Shown: positions 52,012 to 64,000 of the stretch, in pieces
How the letters are laid out: each line of letters starts with the position of its first letter
Numbering within the stretch: position 1 is the stretch's first letter
Assembly: GCA_964020975.1 (NCBI GenBank)
Contig: OZ026614.1
Coordinates: 3,988,504-4,052,503 of the forward strand
Length of the DNA stretch: 64,000 nt
Origin: Hermodice carunculata
Taxonomy: Eukaryota > Annelida > Polychaeta > Eunicida > Amphinomidae
Direction of reading: 5' to 3'
Notes under the pieces: generated by a model
Seen by the model: only the letters and a program-made list of their open reading frames with translations
Databases searched by the model: none
What the model was told of the DNA's origin: nothing
Translations under genes and position numbers: made by a program

Positions 52012-54297
52012 AAATAAAATGAAACCTGGTAGGTTCATGAGGGCCACCGTAATATGATTTATGCTGCTTCCATTATACAAACGACATATTTAAATTTACC
52101 TAAAACAGCTATTGGCATAACTGACGTGGCACACCTACGTATTACCCTCGTAATAAAGTACCAGATTCAACAAACTGTATTGTGATGTGAACAAATATAA
52201 TAATGTGGAATAGCATAATCTAGCTCATAATCATTTATGAAGATATTTTTGACGTTTGTAGTAAATGCGTCGTAGCTATGATTGTAAAATTTCTCTTTTA
52301 TTTGAGTGGGCGTCATATTTATTGCACCTGGTATGTCAAACCTTAGACAATATTTTGCATAGCTATGGTTGAATCCTTTAATAGACAAGTCTTGATTTTT
52401 TTTCTTGTATTACGTTTACCGAATTCTTGGTTGGTCCTGAATGGTAATTGTTGAAGATTGATTGGTAACTTGTGATTGATATACTTATAATAGATTTTAT
52501 ATTTGGAAATGGTAAAGATGTCATATACTTTCAGCGTTCGAAGGGTTTTGAATAAGGGGGCCGTATGTGAGTTATATTTAGAACATGTAATTATTCGGAC
52601 TTTTTTTGTGTAATTTTAAAATATCACTGTGTTTAAATCCCCAAACTAAAATGCCATGATTTATATGTGAGAGTAATATTGAGTTATATTTTTTTTTTAT
52701 TTTAGCGCTTAAAGCTAAGATATTCTTAATATTGTTTAAGATGCTAAATGACCTTGATATCTTATTACATGTTTTAGCTACATGAGCTTACAAATTTAAA
52801 TGTCGGTTTATTGTAATTTCAAGACAATAAAAGCTCTGTACCTGTTCGATTTCAGTTTCGTTGATTTTGACAGTTTTTTGTAAAATCTTTTTTGAGGTTG
52901 ATGGAATATCATCAACTTTGTCTTTTGAAAATTTAAAGATAATCTATTTGCACTTAGCCAGTCAGTGATTTTTTTCTATTTCTATGTTGGCTTTGCTATC
53001 AATTGCTGTGTCGTTGTTATTAAGACTAGATAAATTTTGTGTTGTAGTTAAAGTTGAGTCAGGTAATTCATTTATGCAAAATAAGGACAACAAGGGTCCC
53101 AAAATAGATCCTTGTCGTACGCCTGTGGTCATAAATAAAGTATCTGATTGACCATTATAGATTAGTTTGTGTTTCTGAAAATAGTCACATAGTTGATCAA
53201 ATATTATTTTCTCGAATACTTTAGAGATAGCAGGTAATAAAGATATATAGGTCGATAATTGGGGAAAGATGTATTGTCACCTTTATATGTAGGGGAAAAC
53301 TTTAGCAATCTTGATTTTTTCAGGAAAAAAAATTCCTGTTTTGAGACTTTGGTTCTCGATAATGCGAGCGCTGCTGCAATGGTATTTTTAATACATTTTA
53401 ATGTCTTTGTTGATAAGCCATCTATACAACAGCTATTTTTCGGTTTTAAATAATCAATTGTTTGACAAATTGTTTATTCGTCAATTTGCTGAAATATGAA
53501 AATGACGTTTATTACTTTGTGTAAATATTTGTGATATATAGAAGCTGGCTAAGTAATCTTAAAAGCAAGTTTGGGACCTACGCTGGTGAATAAATGGTTG
53601 AATATTTTTGCTATTGTGACTTTGTCAGTTATTTATTGCCCATTAGCTGAAAAATACTCCGGAACATGTTTTGGTTTTTATTTTGTTTTTTTATTTTATT
53701 TTATTTTTTATTTATTTTATTTTATTTTATTTTATTTTATTTTATTTATTTTTTATTTTATTTTGTTTTTGTTTTGGAAAGTCATTCATTCAATGGCCTC
53801 CATGTTTTCTTAATGTCGTTTTCGTATCTGGTGAAACAAGATTCGTAAAAGTCTTCTTTTTTATTTACTTTCCTGATGGTACTTTTAAGTATAGTGTTAT
53901 GTGTTGATTACTTAACTTTTAATACCATATGTAACGGTGCTGTCATTGAAGTTCATTTTAGTCTTTTATTTTGAGCGTCTCTGAACTTGATTAAACGTAA
54001 TATTCCAAGAGTGACCCAGTTCTGCTTTTTATGTTTATGCTTCTTGTATTTTACAAATTTGCATGGGATATTTTTTCCTTTGGCTTTCTTAATAATTGGG
54101 CTCATTGTTTCGAAGTTTTCGTTGGGGTCTGATAATGCGTTAGCATCCAACTTTTGATGTATGTTAGCCATCCTAAGCTCTTCTTTCAATTTTTCAAGAT
54201 CAGAGAGGCTTTGTTTGCTTATTCTAATCATTTTTGTGGGTATGGTAGTTTGTAGTGGTATTTCAAGACTAATGAAACAAGGCTGATGATCAGAAAA
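52012..54297 (-). mobile_element. CR1/L2-group LINE, minus strand, truncated and decayed
   Basis: Read on the minus strand, the element starts inside the endonuclease (FSDHQPCFISLE near 54290). A linker follows (WVTLGILRLIKFRDAQNKRL, KIFNHLFTSVGPKLA). The reverse transcriptase start is NYRPIYLLPAISKVFEK at about 53260. A deletion then joins HKLIYNGQ to GVRQGSILGPLL near 53110. The usual F/YADD box is replaced by NNDTA. The C-terminal part is HINHGILVWGF and an intact last stretch (52167-52388), ending in a stop. The 3' end is marked by an ATTTTATTTTA tail at 52012. It is inactive, with many stops and frame shifts. Confidence 0.8.
53676..53778. repeat. (TTTTA)n microsatellite inside the minus-strand LINE
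   Basis: About 20 pentanucleotide units with TTTTG variants interrupt the linker between the endonuclease and reverse transcriptase regions. Confidence 0.9.
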
Positions 54298-54332
54298 AAA
54301 AATTAACCATTATACCATATGAAGCTTTCAGG

Positions 54333-55043
54333 GCAGTCAATTATTTGTACTAATAAGATGGTGGCGGATGGGCCTAAAACCACAACGAATGCATCGATTT
54401 TTTTCAGCGGCCATACTTTTGATCGGACACAGACTGGTAGCCTAGCTGCGCTCTGATTGATTACACGGACTTTCAGCCAATCAGAGAGCAGCTGGGCTAC
54501 CAGTCTGTGTCCGGTCAAAAGTGTGGCCGCAAAAAAACAGACTTTGATGAATAGGAGAAGCACTGATGGAATCGAGTTTGGTCGGGTTTTACGATTTGTG
54601 GAAATGAAAACAGGATTAAAACGCAAGTGGATCAAAGAATATGATCTGATTGACAATTGAGAACAGTTGTCATACGGCTAATGTCACGGAACAAACTCGA
54701 TTCAGGATGGAATACCCATTTGAATTTGCCGCTGGAATGTCGACTTTTTGCCCGAAATAGATTTTGTGGGACATTTGCGACAATTATAGGCGTGTTGCTG
54801 TGGATATATGTGGATATGAATGGTTTATCTGAGTGATATACCTGTAGAAAATAGTTTGGAATAAACTGGTGAGTTACAGCTTGTTGGTGTGTACAGAAAC
54901 GGAGAAATCATGCCAAATGTGAAGCGGGATGGTGTTCCAGATGTGAGCTTCGTTTCAAACATTTCCATGTAAGAGCTCAATGTGACGACGCTGTGGTTTC
55001 AGGCCTATCCGCCAACATCTTATTAGCACAAATAATTGACTGC
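54333..55043. mobile_element. ~710-bp foldback element with ~55-bp inverted ends
   Basis: The left end (54334-54388) starts GCAGTCAATTATTTGTACTA. The right end (54989-55043) is its complement with about five mismatches. Inside lies a second palindrome: arms 54398-54459 and 54478-54537 (about 60 bp, containing GGACACAGACTGGTAGCC), with an 18-base loop. The element is non-coding. It sits directly beyond the 5' end of the minus-strand LINE. No clear target duplication was seen. Confidence 0.65.
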
Positions 55044-55049
55044 ACAGAT

Positions 55050-56134
55050 GAATACACAATATTTTATTGCAGACATGGCCCTATGTGGGTCATTGAACGC
55101 ATAGATGTTGCAGGTTCACCCTCTTTACCTACTCTGCCCCCCCCCCCCCCCCCGCGTTTTAGCACGAAAGGTTGACTGTCTGAACATTACGAGCGCCTGT
55201 GGTTGTTTCCATCGGTGCACCTACATAACATATCTCTAGGCATCCATGTCACCTGGTTCATGTTGGAAACATATCGATTTTTTACCGATTTGCTTACTTG
55301 GTGTGTATACACTAAATTTCTGCTTCATACTGTAGGTAACTCTTGCTGGGTGATGTGCATCATTAGTATTTGTATAATAGTGTACCAGCGGCTATCTTTT
55401 TACCCCTGTCATCCAACTTAGCTGTGCTGACCATGTTACATAATTTGTTATATCTGACATTTACTGACTTTTCATTTGGTTGATTGCCGTCATAGCTCCA
55501 ACTTTTTGCCATGTTGATAAATTGCATTTGTTGCATGACATGCACTTGTGACTGCTTACTCTGAAGGTCAAGCCTTGTAACTGGTGACTGTCTCTGCATC
55601 TACTCCGCTAGTCAAGCCTTTGTATTGATCAGTTTTTTTTCACCCTAAGCTCTCAAGTTCTCATGTATAAACAACCATGTTAAAATGACAACTGGTTTGT
55701 ACAATTCTGTTTACCAACATAGGCAAAGCTGATTCCATGTTTGCGTCAATATATCTCTACATCTCCATACCTCATGTAAACTCGGTAGAATGCCTTATTC
55801 ATTCAGAGATATGATATTATACTCGGTGTAACTACAGGTTACATTTGTCAATCAATGACTTAACTTACATCCAGATCCACAATCATTTTCATATGAACAT
55901 CATTACATTTGTGACGATCTTGCTCTCCTTTGTTACTATGTTTGTACACTTTTTGTTTTCTTCACTCTATTGTGCTCTTGTTTATGTTACTTTACTTGTT
56001 GTTTTGAAGACTGTGTTCTCCACAATACAATGTCATATACTTATTGGGATTTTTTTTTATAAACAAGAATGGATTTATTTTCTGTTGTGTCACACAGTAT
56101 TCAGCGACGGATACCCCAAGTATGATAACCCCTG
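55050..56134. other. no gene recognised
   Basis: This holds a poly-C run (55138-55153) and hydrophobic short frames near 55845. It may include the 5' UTR of the LINE that follows. Confidence 0.4.
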
Positions 56135-59100
56135 ATGGGCATCTGTTTGGATCAACACAAGACTGTGGTTGGGTCATTTCACAACAAATATCAGTTTTTG
56201 ATCCTGTGCATGACTGCCAACGTTTTTACATATACATATCACGATTATATTTTCATCCTCTCCTTTACCTTTCTCATAGCATTTGCAGCAGTATTACTTA
56301 CGGAATGTATATGCCATCTGAGACATGTAACAGTTTTTATACTTAAGGTGCTCTTCACGAGTATTTATCCAAACCCTGGTCCAGTTGATAATATTGTTCT
56401 CGAATAGGTTTTCTGTGTGTCATGCTAACGTACGAAGCTTAAAATCTGATGGTAAACTCGAAGAAATAAGTATGTTGGCGGAGTCTGAAAAAATTGAAGT
56501 CATTTCTTTATCTAAAACATGGCTCGATAATACCTACCGTGATGCTTTATTGACAATTTGAAGCCTTTCAACCCCCGTCACGTAAGGATCTTGAAACTTG
56601 GGGGGTGGGGGGGTGGGGGGTGGCCGTGTATGTAAAAGACAATCTACCTGTTACAAGATGTGCGGAGCTGGACACTCCCAATATTGAATGCATCTGGGAT
56701 GAAATTACTGTCCCTTCTGGTAAACAGATCCTAGGAGTTTATTATCGTCCATCAGGCCAATCTGCCACAGAGAGAGACCTATTCTGTACAATTTATCTCA
56801 CTCCATTTCGTCTGCTATCGAACTTAACCCTTAAACACTCCTCTTAACAGGTTATTTGAACTATTGCTGTGTAAGTTGGGATTCAACTCACACTGATAGT
56901 GAACTCGGACAGCGCCTCTTTAATCTATTAGCTCAAACCAACCTGCTTCAGCTCATATCCGAACCTACTCGTGTGTCGGAGTACTCTGTAAACCTACTGG
57001 ACCTTATAATAACTGACTCCCCTAGTTATATCCTTAACTCCGGCATACTCCCTCCTATCTCCTCGTCTGATCATTCTGTTGTCTTTTATTCTTTCTCTCT
57101 GAATCATTTTAAGGATCGCCTCTTCAAACGCTCTGTCTGGAACTTCAAGAGGGCTGATTTTGACAACTTTAACAATGTATTCCACCATGCTCCCTGGGAA
57201 ACTGGTTTCAAAGTTTTTGACTCCATAAGTGATAACGTGTCATACTGGCCAGAGCTCTTTATTGACACGTGTAAACAGTTTATTCCATCCCGCGAGGTCA
57301 CCATGCGACCCGTGGACAAGCCTCGGATCACATGTAGTATCAAGCGGCCAGTAAGGCAGCGCAATCGCGCGCAGAATATGTATAAATGCCAGACACAAAA
57401 GCCTCGGCCTAACACGATCCTCAATATGAAAAATATTGAACGTCTCTTCCTGTTATACAAACAGAAATAAAACTTTACAGTTGACACTATTATAAACTCC
57501 ATTTGTCTTTTCTTTACTAAACTCCCATCTGAAATAGACTCAAGAGATATAAACCCTAAAAGATGATGGAACCTTAACAAATCTATTCTCGGTCACAAAC
57601 TCTATCAAAACATTCCAACTCTTATTGACGATGTCAGGAATATTTCTTCCGACATAGAGAAGTCTGTTGCCTGCAAAGCATACCATGTTCCGTGTTACTA
57701 CACCCAGCGGAGTAGGCAAAATATGCAGCTTGGGTGTGCTTTGGAGGCAAAGAAGTCTGTGATATTCAAGAAGTATTTTGCAGATCAGTGCATGGCCCTG
57801 CATGATGATCATCCTTTGCCCTTGCCCAGCTTTTCCTTTCGGACAGAGGCCCGCCTGTCTATGTTTCAAGTGGAAGCACATGATGTGGAAAAGATTTTAA
57901 AGTCTCTGAAAACTAGTTTTGCTTTTGGTCCTGACGGTATAGGTAACACCCTTCGTAAATACTGTGCCCCTTCAATCTAACGTTCTCTCACTGACCTACT
58001 CAATCTCTGTTTACCCAACTCATGTTTCCCAGATCCCTGGAAAAGTCCAACGTGTGCCCCGTCTTTAAGACAAGTAACAAACAGTCAAAAGAAAACTATA
58101 GCCAATTTCACTCCTCTGTAATGTCTCTAGTTTATAACAGCTTGTATGAGTATCTAACCTCTAACAATCTACTTTCTGCTAAAAACTCTGGTTTTAAGAA
58201 AAGCGATTCCACTATAAATCAACTTGTTAGCATACTTCATACTATTTACAGTAGCCTTGAGTTGGGCCATGAAGCCCGTATAGTTTTCCTGGACATATTC
58301 AAGGCCTTCGACAGAGTTTGGCACGCTTGTCTACATTTTAACTGAAACAATTGGGGTTTGAAGATCCTGTCGTACTATTTATAGAAAAGTATCTCTCAAA
58401 CCGACTTCAACGCGTTGCTATTGGAGGACAGACCTCATCTTGGCTCCCTATAGTGGCTGGAGTGCCTCATGGTTCCATCCTTGGTCCCCTACTTTTCCTC
58501 GTTTATATAAACGACATTACTGTTAACATTACCTGTGACATTTGTTTACTTGCGGATGATACCAGTAGTCTTGAAATTCTCCACGAACCAACGGCCACAG
58601 CTGAAAGCCTTAATTCTAATCTTGTACAAATCCATCGTTGGGGCAAGCTCTGGCGGATGACATTTAATGCTATAAAATCTATTTCAATGACCTTCTCAGC
58701 TAAACGAAAGGAGCCAGATTGTCCTCCCGAACGTCTTGGAAACACAGGGATACCTGTGGCTGTTCAACATACACATCTTGGGGTTACACTTTCAAGCAAT
58801 TTGTCATGGCACCAGCATGTAACACGTATTGTTAATAAAGTCAGCCAACGGCTTGCTCTCTTACGTAGACTCAAATACAAACTCTCGCAAAACTCTCATA
58901 CGGTTGTACAGTAGTATGATTCGACATATCCTCGAATGTGGGTGTGTCCTGTTTGACAACTGCTCTGAAAATCTGTCACAATCTATAGAAGCTGTGCAGT
59001 ATGAGGCAGCCAGGATCTGCCTTGACGCAATTAGATACACTCCACGTGTCTTCCTTCTCGAAGAGCTTAAATGGCAAACTCTGTCAAATCGGAGGAAATG

Positions 59101-59945
59101 CTTTAAACTTATTCTTTTCTTTAAAATGTATAATAGGTTGACTCCACAATACCTACATGATCTGGTTCCTCACGCTGTTGCATTCACTACTGGGCGTCTA
59201 TCGACAAATCATACTGAATTACGCCAAATTAGGTTCACTGCCAATCGCTTCGGTGATTTATTTCTCCCGTCTGCTATCAAATTATGGAATAATCTCCCAG
59301 TTGATGATCGTGTTACCGATTCCCTGCCGCAGTTCAAATCTAAACTAAATTTATTACTCTTAAATGTTGACAAAAAGCCAGCATACTTTAAACATGGAAG
59401 TCGTTTCCTAAACATATGACACACGCAGCTACGTCTTAACTTTTCTGTTGTAAATGTCCATCTATATCATGTCAATATTTTTCCAGCTTTAACGTGTGCA
59501 TGCTCTCATCCTACTGAAGATACGAAACATTACCTTTTGTTCTGCCCCAAGTACACTGTGCAAAGGGTCCGTCTAGTGAACACTGTGTGTCACTTACTCG
59601 CTGCAGGTGTAAATCCGACTCTGATAGTTCAGTGCTCTTGTGATATTTTATTAGATAATCTCTTGAAAGGCAGTGAGCATTTGCCAGACACCGATATAGT
59701 ATTCATCTTTGAGGCTGTTCATACATTCATATCAGACGTTTTATTTACTAGTTTGGTATAGGATTTCATTATAAGTCTCCATTATTTGGCACCAATTGTA
59801 TTATTCCTGTACAAGCTGTGAATTTAGTCTTCTGTTCTCGTCCACTGTGTATTGTATGTATTCTTGTGCGTCCTTTTATGTACTGGAGAGCCTCCAGGTT
59901 GGTCTCTGCATGCTATTAGGCAATCCAGAGAAAATAAATATGTTT
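56135..59945 (+). mobile_element. CR1-group LINE, near full ORF2, decayed
   Basis: A hydrophobic N-terminal frame ends in YPNPGP (56366-56383). The endonuclease follows in pieces: ANVRSLKSDGKLEEI, GGWGVAVYVKDNLP, GVYYRPSG and the SSDHSVVFY motif at about 57061. The reverse transcriptase follows: FGPDGIGNTLRKYCA, FLDIFKAFDRVWH, GVPHGSILGPLLFLVYIND and the catalytic box LADDT at 58549-58563. The thumb is DRVTDSLPQFKSKL. A zinc-knuckle-like CSHPTEDTKHYLLFCPKY lies at about 59500, and the frame ends at 59761. A 3' UTR ends near GAGAAAATAAATATG. At least six frame changes (around 56408, 56600, 56850, 57480-57570, 57980-58350 and 58830) and several stops mean it is inactive. All domains are in the expected order. 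Confidence 0.88.
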
Positions 59946-60077
59946 ACAATAATAATTGTGTGGTTTCATTGACTGTGATCACACGTTAGAGTTAATTTCA
60001 TGTGATTTTTAAGTTCTGATTTTCTCCCAGTTAACATGTGTGAGTTGTTCATTACTGTCATTCTCTTTTTCTCTTCT

Positions 60078-60272
60078 CTTCTCTCCTTTTTTTATTTGTT
60101 TTGGGGGTTTTTTGGTTTTTTGGGGGGTAGGTGTGTGTGTTTTTGTTTTGTTTTTGGGTTTTTTTTGTTGGTTTTTTTGGGGGGGTTGTTTTTGGGGGTT
60201 TTTTTTGTTTTTGTTTTTTGTTTTTTTTTTTTTTTTTGTTTTTGTTTTTTGTTTTTGTATTTTTTTTGGTTT
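60078..60272. repeat. G/T-only low-complexity tract
   Basis: About 190 bases are almost only T and G on the plus strand, like 41130-41305. Phe/Gly frames here are artefacts. From 60280 to 60840 no gene is recognised. Confidence 0.9.
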
Positions 60273-60842
60273 ATGTATTTGTTTCTTGTTGAACTTAACA
60301 TGTCTTCTTTCGGAGATTTAATCAGGTTTGACGCCACAATTTTCCTGTCAATAAACTGTATTTGCCACATGATCATACGAACAGATCTTTTCCAAGTTAA
60401 TAAATGTATGTTTTCTATTCTTGAAATTGGCTGTGTTATTTGACTTATTTTCAAGTTTACCACCAATTTTAGTTGGCAGTTGCCAACATTGTTCTTATAT
60501 GGACCTGACTATAAACTCTATCCTCTGAATTGATGGTACAGACAGTACAGTATTTGTGGACCCATCCAGCAGTCAGTCTTCTGCTACAAAAGTCTGTCTG
60601 GAATTAGATATTTGAAAGTATTGCTGTACCATTGGTTTTTGCATTCATATTTTGAAAGTAAGGTCAGACGTTTGTGCATACTGTTCCGGTGACAACGTAC
60701 GCAGTTTTACTGGGACACCAGTCTGTGGGTGATAGTGCGAATAAGGAACAACATATCGAGACGGCCAAAATACTAGGGGACCTCAGATGGAAGTTACTGT
60801 TTCACCTGCACACTAGGCTGGTGGAACCGTCTTTAACGCGCG

Positions 60843-60843
60843 T

Positions 60844-60909
<66 letters not shown>
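60843..60909. repeat. (CA)n microsatellite
   Basis: A pure CA run of about 66 bp. Sequence from 60910 to 61295 is unassigned. Confidence 0.95.
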
Positions 60910-61299
60910 CAATTGACCAAATAAGCTTAACCTTGACATCTCAGATATGTTAGATAATAAAGTTGTATGACGGCATTACTCATTGAACAAAAACTATTGC
61001 GTGAGTTGAGGCAATGACGTTCAAGATCACCCAAAAACCATGTGTTTACCTTCACTTTATGAATAGACTTAATGCTCTGTGTCCTTCTCTGTAGTAGAGA
61101 TATCTTTTATGACATTACACAATCAAATGATCTTGAAAGCATATTTTTGGAGAGTGATTTACTAGCCAAATTGAAGCGCAACATGTTTTTTTTTCCTTTT
61201 TCTTTTTCTTTTCAAACATATGGCTTAATTTGTTATGAAAGGTTTAAATAAATGCAAAATTAGAAACAAGAACAGACTAAATTTCCGGCAGAAAATCAA

Positions 61300-61990
61300 A
61301 TGTCTCCCGGTGGAACACTTACGTCTATGAATAAGCTACAGGTGATAACAAATTACAAATGACCAGGTTTGCTTGAAATCAATCCTATTTTAGATCTCAC
61401 CTAGATACATTACTCTAGCAATTTTCATCAAGTTCTTCAAGACTTATTGCAGAGAAACCAATTTCACATATATGACCCTGTGACCTTGAAAATTAGGTCA
61501 AGGTCACCTAAATACAATCTCAACCTTGGTCTTGCCAAGATACATAATCCTACCAAGTTTCATCAAATTCCATCAAGTTCTTCAAGACTTATCGCAAAGA
61601 AACCAATTTCACATAAGTGACCCTGTGACCTTGAGAATTCACTCAAGGTCATCGAAATAAAATCCCAACCTAGATCTTGCCTAGATACATAAGCCTACCA
61701 AGTTTCATCAAATTCCATCCTGTTCTTCAAGACTTATCGAACGGAAACCAATTTCACACAAGTGACCCTGTGACCCTGAGAATTCCCTCAATGTCATCCA
61801 AATACAATCCGAACCTAGGTCTTGCCAAGATACATAATCCTACCAAGTTTCATCAAATTCTGTCATGTCCTTCAAGACTTATCGCACGGAAACCAAGTGT
61901 TGAAGAACCTGAACAACAAGAAGAAGCAGAAGAAGCGGAAGAAACGGGCACTAAAACAATATGTCCCCCGGCTTCCATCGGGAGACATAA
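61300..61990 (+). mobile_element. hairpin-capped tandem-repeat element C (same layout as A and B)
   Basis: ATGTCTCCCGG at 61300 opens the element. The same word (ATGTCCCCCGG) opens the terminal hairpin at 61961-61988 (10-bp stem with one mismatch, 8-base loop). The core repeat carries ACCAATTTCACA and CATCAAATTC. CATCAAATTC recurs at 61561, 61706 and 61851, exactly 145 bp apart, with an earlier unit about 10 bases shorter. A purine tract (AAGAAGCAGAAGAAGCGG) precedes the hairpin, in the place held by (GAAA)n in A and B. TGACCTTGA/TCAAGGTCA motifs recur. Confidence 0.55.
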
Positions 61991-62050
61991 CAAGAGTGAT
62001 AACAAATACCGTCTTTCAGCATATCACACTGAAACTAAATAACAAAACGT

Positions 62051-62154
<104 letters not shown>

Positions 62155-62159
62155 TGAGA

Positions 62160-63600
62160 ACATTTTTACCACCACATAACTCTTGCATTCGTCGTTCCAT
62201 GAACCGCGTTGACCACGTAACCAGCCTTTGAATGACCATTTCACATTCCTCGCCCAATTGTATCATGACCTGCTCAGCGGCCATTTCCTCTACCAAATTC
62301 ATTGCTGCAGTTAAAGAGGCTGAAACAATAGGCGTTTTAACCTGAGCCCACAGTCGGTTCCTTTTATGTACAGTGCAACATTTTGACATTTTGTTTTAAC
62401 CATGTGCACATACACAAACATAATGTTCTCACAAAGTGAACACAAATGCCTTGCAAAAAGTAAACAAGACAATGAAATTCCAGAATGCTTTTGAAACTGA
62501 GAAAAAAATCTTCTAAAATAATTCAAATAAACAAAAACAGCAATTACACATGACATGAGGTACAGACCGTGGCTCGGGCCAGGTTCGGGCCGTGAGCTCC
62601 AATGGCAGACACAGAATTTGCTATGCACGTGACACCAACTTGCTTTTCGGTCAAATCAAGAACAGTGTTTTCTGGATCTGTCTCGTTTTCCCTAAACGAA
62701 GCAAAAACTGTGATGGCATATTTGCATATATAGCAAGTTTTCTATATACCATCACCAAAGCGCAGGTGTATAATGAATAAAAACAAGTTTGACTTGATCT
62801 TCACTGATGTTGTTATGCCTTTTTTTTTTTTTTTTTTTTTTTTGCAATGACCGTGCACATGTGCAAAAATAGCAACGGCATCCATGACCAGAATGGAAGC
62901 TTTATATGCGACACTCATTCCATAAATAAACATCTTGTCGAATGAATATAAAGAGCCAAACAAACAAATCAATAAAAAACAAACAAACAAACAAGAATAT
63001 TGTAATATTAGAAACCAGATTGCGATTACCGTCAGAAAATGACTTTAGAGTTTGTGTTCAATCACGAGCAAACATCTTAACACCTTGAAATGTGTTTCAA
63101 TTTATACGACATACAAAAAAATAATAAAAAAATAAGCGCAAAATAAGCGTGACACTTAAAATAATATGATTATTATTTAACTGGGAAATTGTTCGAGATT
63201 ATTTTCGAGTGCATTACGAGTGCGCGAGAAGGGGATGGATTGACAGCCCTGAATGGTTTCAAGTTTCAGAGACGAATCAATCTTTTAATCCAATTTCAAG
63301 TAAATCATGTTGTAATTTCTTTGTGGATATCCTTTTCTAAGTGCTAAACTTGGACTGGAGATAAAGATTGTGATATAGTGTCATGTCCAATTTAATGATA
63401 ACCATGGCGAACATGTTGAACCACCCCTGACTGAATAAAAGCTGCAAATGTTTGTCTGTGCGACTTATTATGTAGATGGGGCAAGAAAAGAACGCTTACA
63501 GAGTGACAGGGCGCCACAGCACATACGATATCCCGTGACACATTCCGTCATTCGTGATGCAGGCGATGACAGTTGAGAACTCTTGACCACAGGAAGCCGC
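62160..63600. other. no gene firmly recognised
   Basis: A minus-strand frame at 62155-62389 encodes a helical, Met/Glu-rich stretch with no recognised domain and runs into the TA repeat. Poly-T lies at 62820-62843. The part just below 63683 is expected to be the 3' UTR of the minus-strand GH30-like gene; TTTAAT at 63602-63607 is ATTAAA on that strand, a possible poly(A) signal. Confidence 0.4.
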
Positions 63601-63682
63601 TTTTAATTATAAAGTTCTTGGTTTATCCAAATGAATACAATGTTGATTTGACAAGGCTTCTAAGCTATTTTTCGCGAGCTTG

Positions 63683-64000
63683 TTATGTCCAGTTTTCAAC
63701 AAATGTTATGACCGTTGCGTGACGCATATTCTGCACAGTATAATATTTCCCCTTCAGTTTGATGCTAAATGTTTTCCATCCGCCTTTCCATCCATTTGCC
63801 ACGACGACCACCACCGTTCCATCAGGATTTTCAAAAGCGACATTTTCGAAATCTTGTTCAGGGTAAAAGTTAGTTGAGAAAATACGCCTGGCATTGGGTT
63901 CAACAAACTTAGAGAAATGGCCTAGGGCATAATATTCTACCTCTCTTGTATAAGTCCCATCGGGGTGGATTGTAAGGACGCCCCGACAGTTTTTACATCC
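63683..64000 (-). CDS. GH30 glucosylceramidase-like protein, C-terminal part
   Basis: The minus strand is open from the window edge to a TAA at 63683-63685, giving 105 residues plus stop with no ATG at the edge, so the gene continues beyond 64000. The sequence has the GH30 C-terminal signature: NCRGVLTIHPDGTYT, EYYALGHFSKFVEPNARRI, ENVAFENPDGTVVVVV and a closing beta-sheet segment TFSIKLKGKYYTV. In glucosylceramidases Y-Y-x-x-G-H-F-S-K-F-x-x-P links the barrel to the all-beta side domain, followed by V-A-x-x-N-P-D-G-S-x-V-V-V-V-x-N. The catalytic Glu residues would lie upstream, outside the window. Likely role: hydrolysis of a glycosphingolipid or other beta-glycoside in the lysosome or outside the cell. 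The exact substrate is unknown. Confidence 0.8.
   Translation of the reverse strand, partial: GCKNCRGVLTIHPDGTYTREVEYYALGHFSKFVEPNARRIFSTNFYPEQDFENVAFENPDGTVVVVVANGWKGGWKTFSIKLKGKYYTVQNMRHATVITFVENWT

Noticed and set aside
60036-60443. 135-codon Phe-rich frame
   Set aside because: It derives from the G/T-only tract.
62155-62389. Minus-strand 78-codon helical frame ending in the TA repeat
   Set aside because: Composition is protein-like (LVEEMAAEQVMIQLGEE), but there is no domain, and the frame ends only because it meets a microsatellite.

Overview
This is an AT-rich eukaryotic genomic window, probably from a marine invertebrate such as an echinoderm, mollusc or relative. The species cannot be fixed from the sequence. 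Three things point this way: two animal-type seven-transmembrane receptors with somatomedin B (SMB) ectodomains, a mix of LINEs, mariner, PIF/Harbinger and hairpin-capped non-autonomous elements typical of invertebrate genomes, and very many microsatellites. There is one 200-base assembly gap (2333-2532). No prokaryotic, CRISPR, rRNA or tRNA feature was seen.

Layout. 1-5300: mostly empty, with TA/TG and GA microsatellites and a degenerate PIF/Harbinger element (3001-4630) inside a GA-rich duplicated segment. 5300-16300: repeats, including a LINE tail, two elements carrying ~145-bp tandem repeats with hairpins at their ends (8116-9187 and 13183-13824), two copies of a repeat built from CGAAAA motifs (one in a foldback arrangement), and a reverse transcriptase scrap. 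16300-24900: little recognisable beyond a hairpin repeat and microsatellites. 25531-28029: an intact intronless SMB-7TM receptor, directly preceded by a ~310-bp tandem duplication. 28640-31434: a 5'-truncated LINE with a (ATT)n tail. 31440-46000: mostly empty, with inverted 20-bp arrays, a mariner fossil holding a nested MITE, a 36-bp minisatellite and a second copy of the hairpin repeat. 46020-48565: a second SMB-7TM receptor with a collagen-like Gly-X-Y insertion and one frame break. 50925-60000: a local duplication, a minus-strand LINE, a foldback element and a decayed CR1-group LINE. 61300-61990: a third ~145-bp-repeat element. 63683-64000 (minus strand): the 3' coding end of a GH30 glucosylceramidase-like gene that runs out of the window.

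The real host genes are therefore the two tandem receptors and the partial GH30 gene. The receptors are about 20 kb apart, in the same orientation and clearly paralogous, so they look like a local duplication. Ligands and signalling cannot be read from sequence. Most other open frames are low-complexity shadows. Identity and percentage statements are by eye, not computed.
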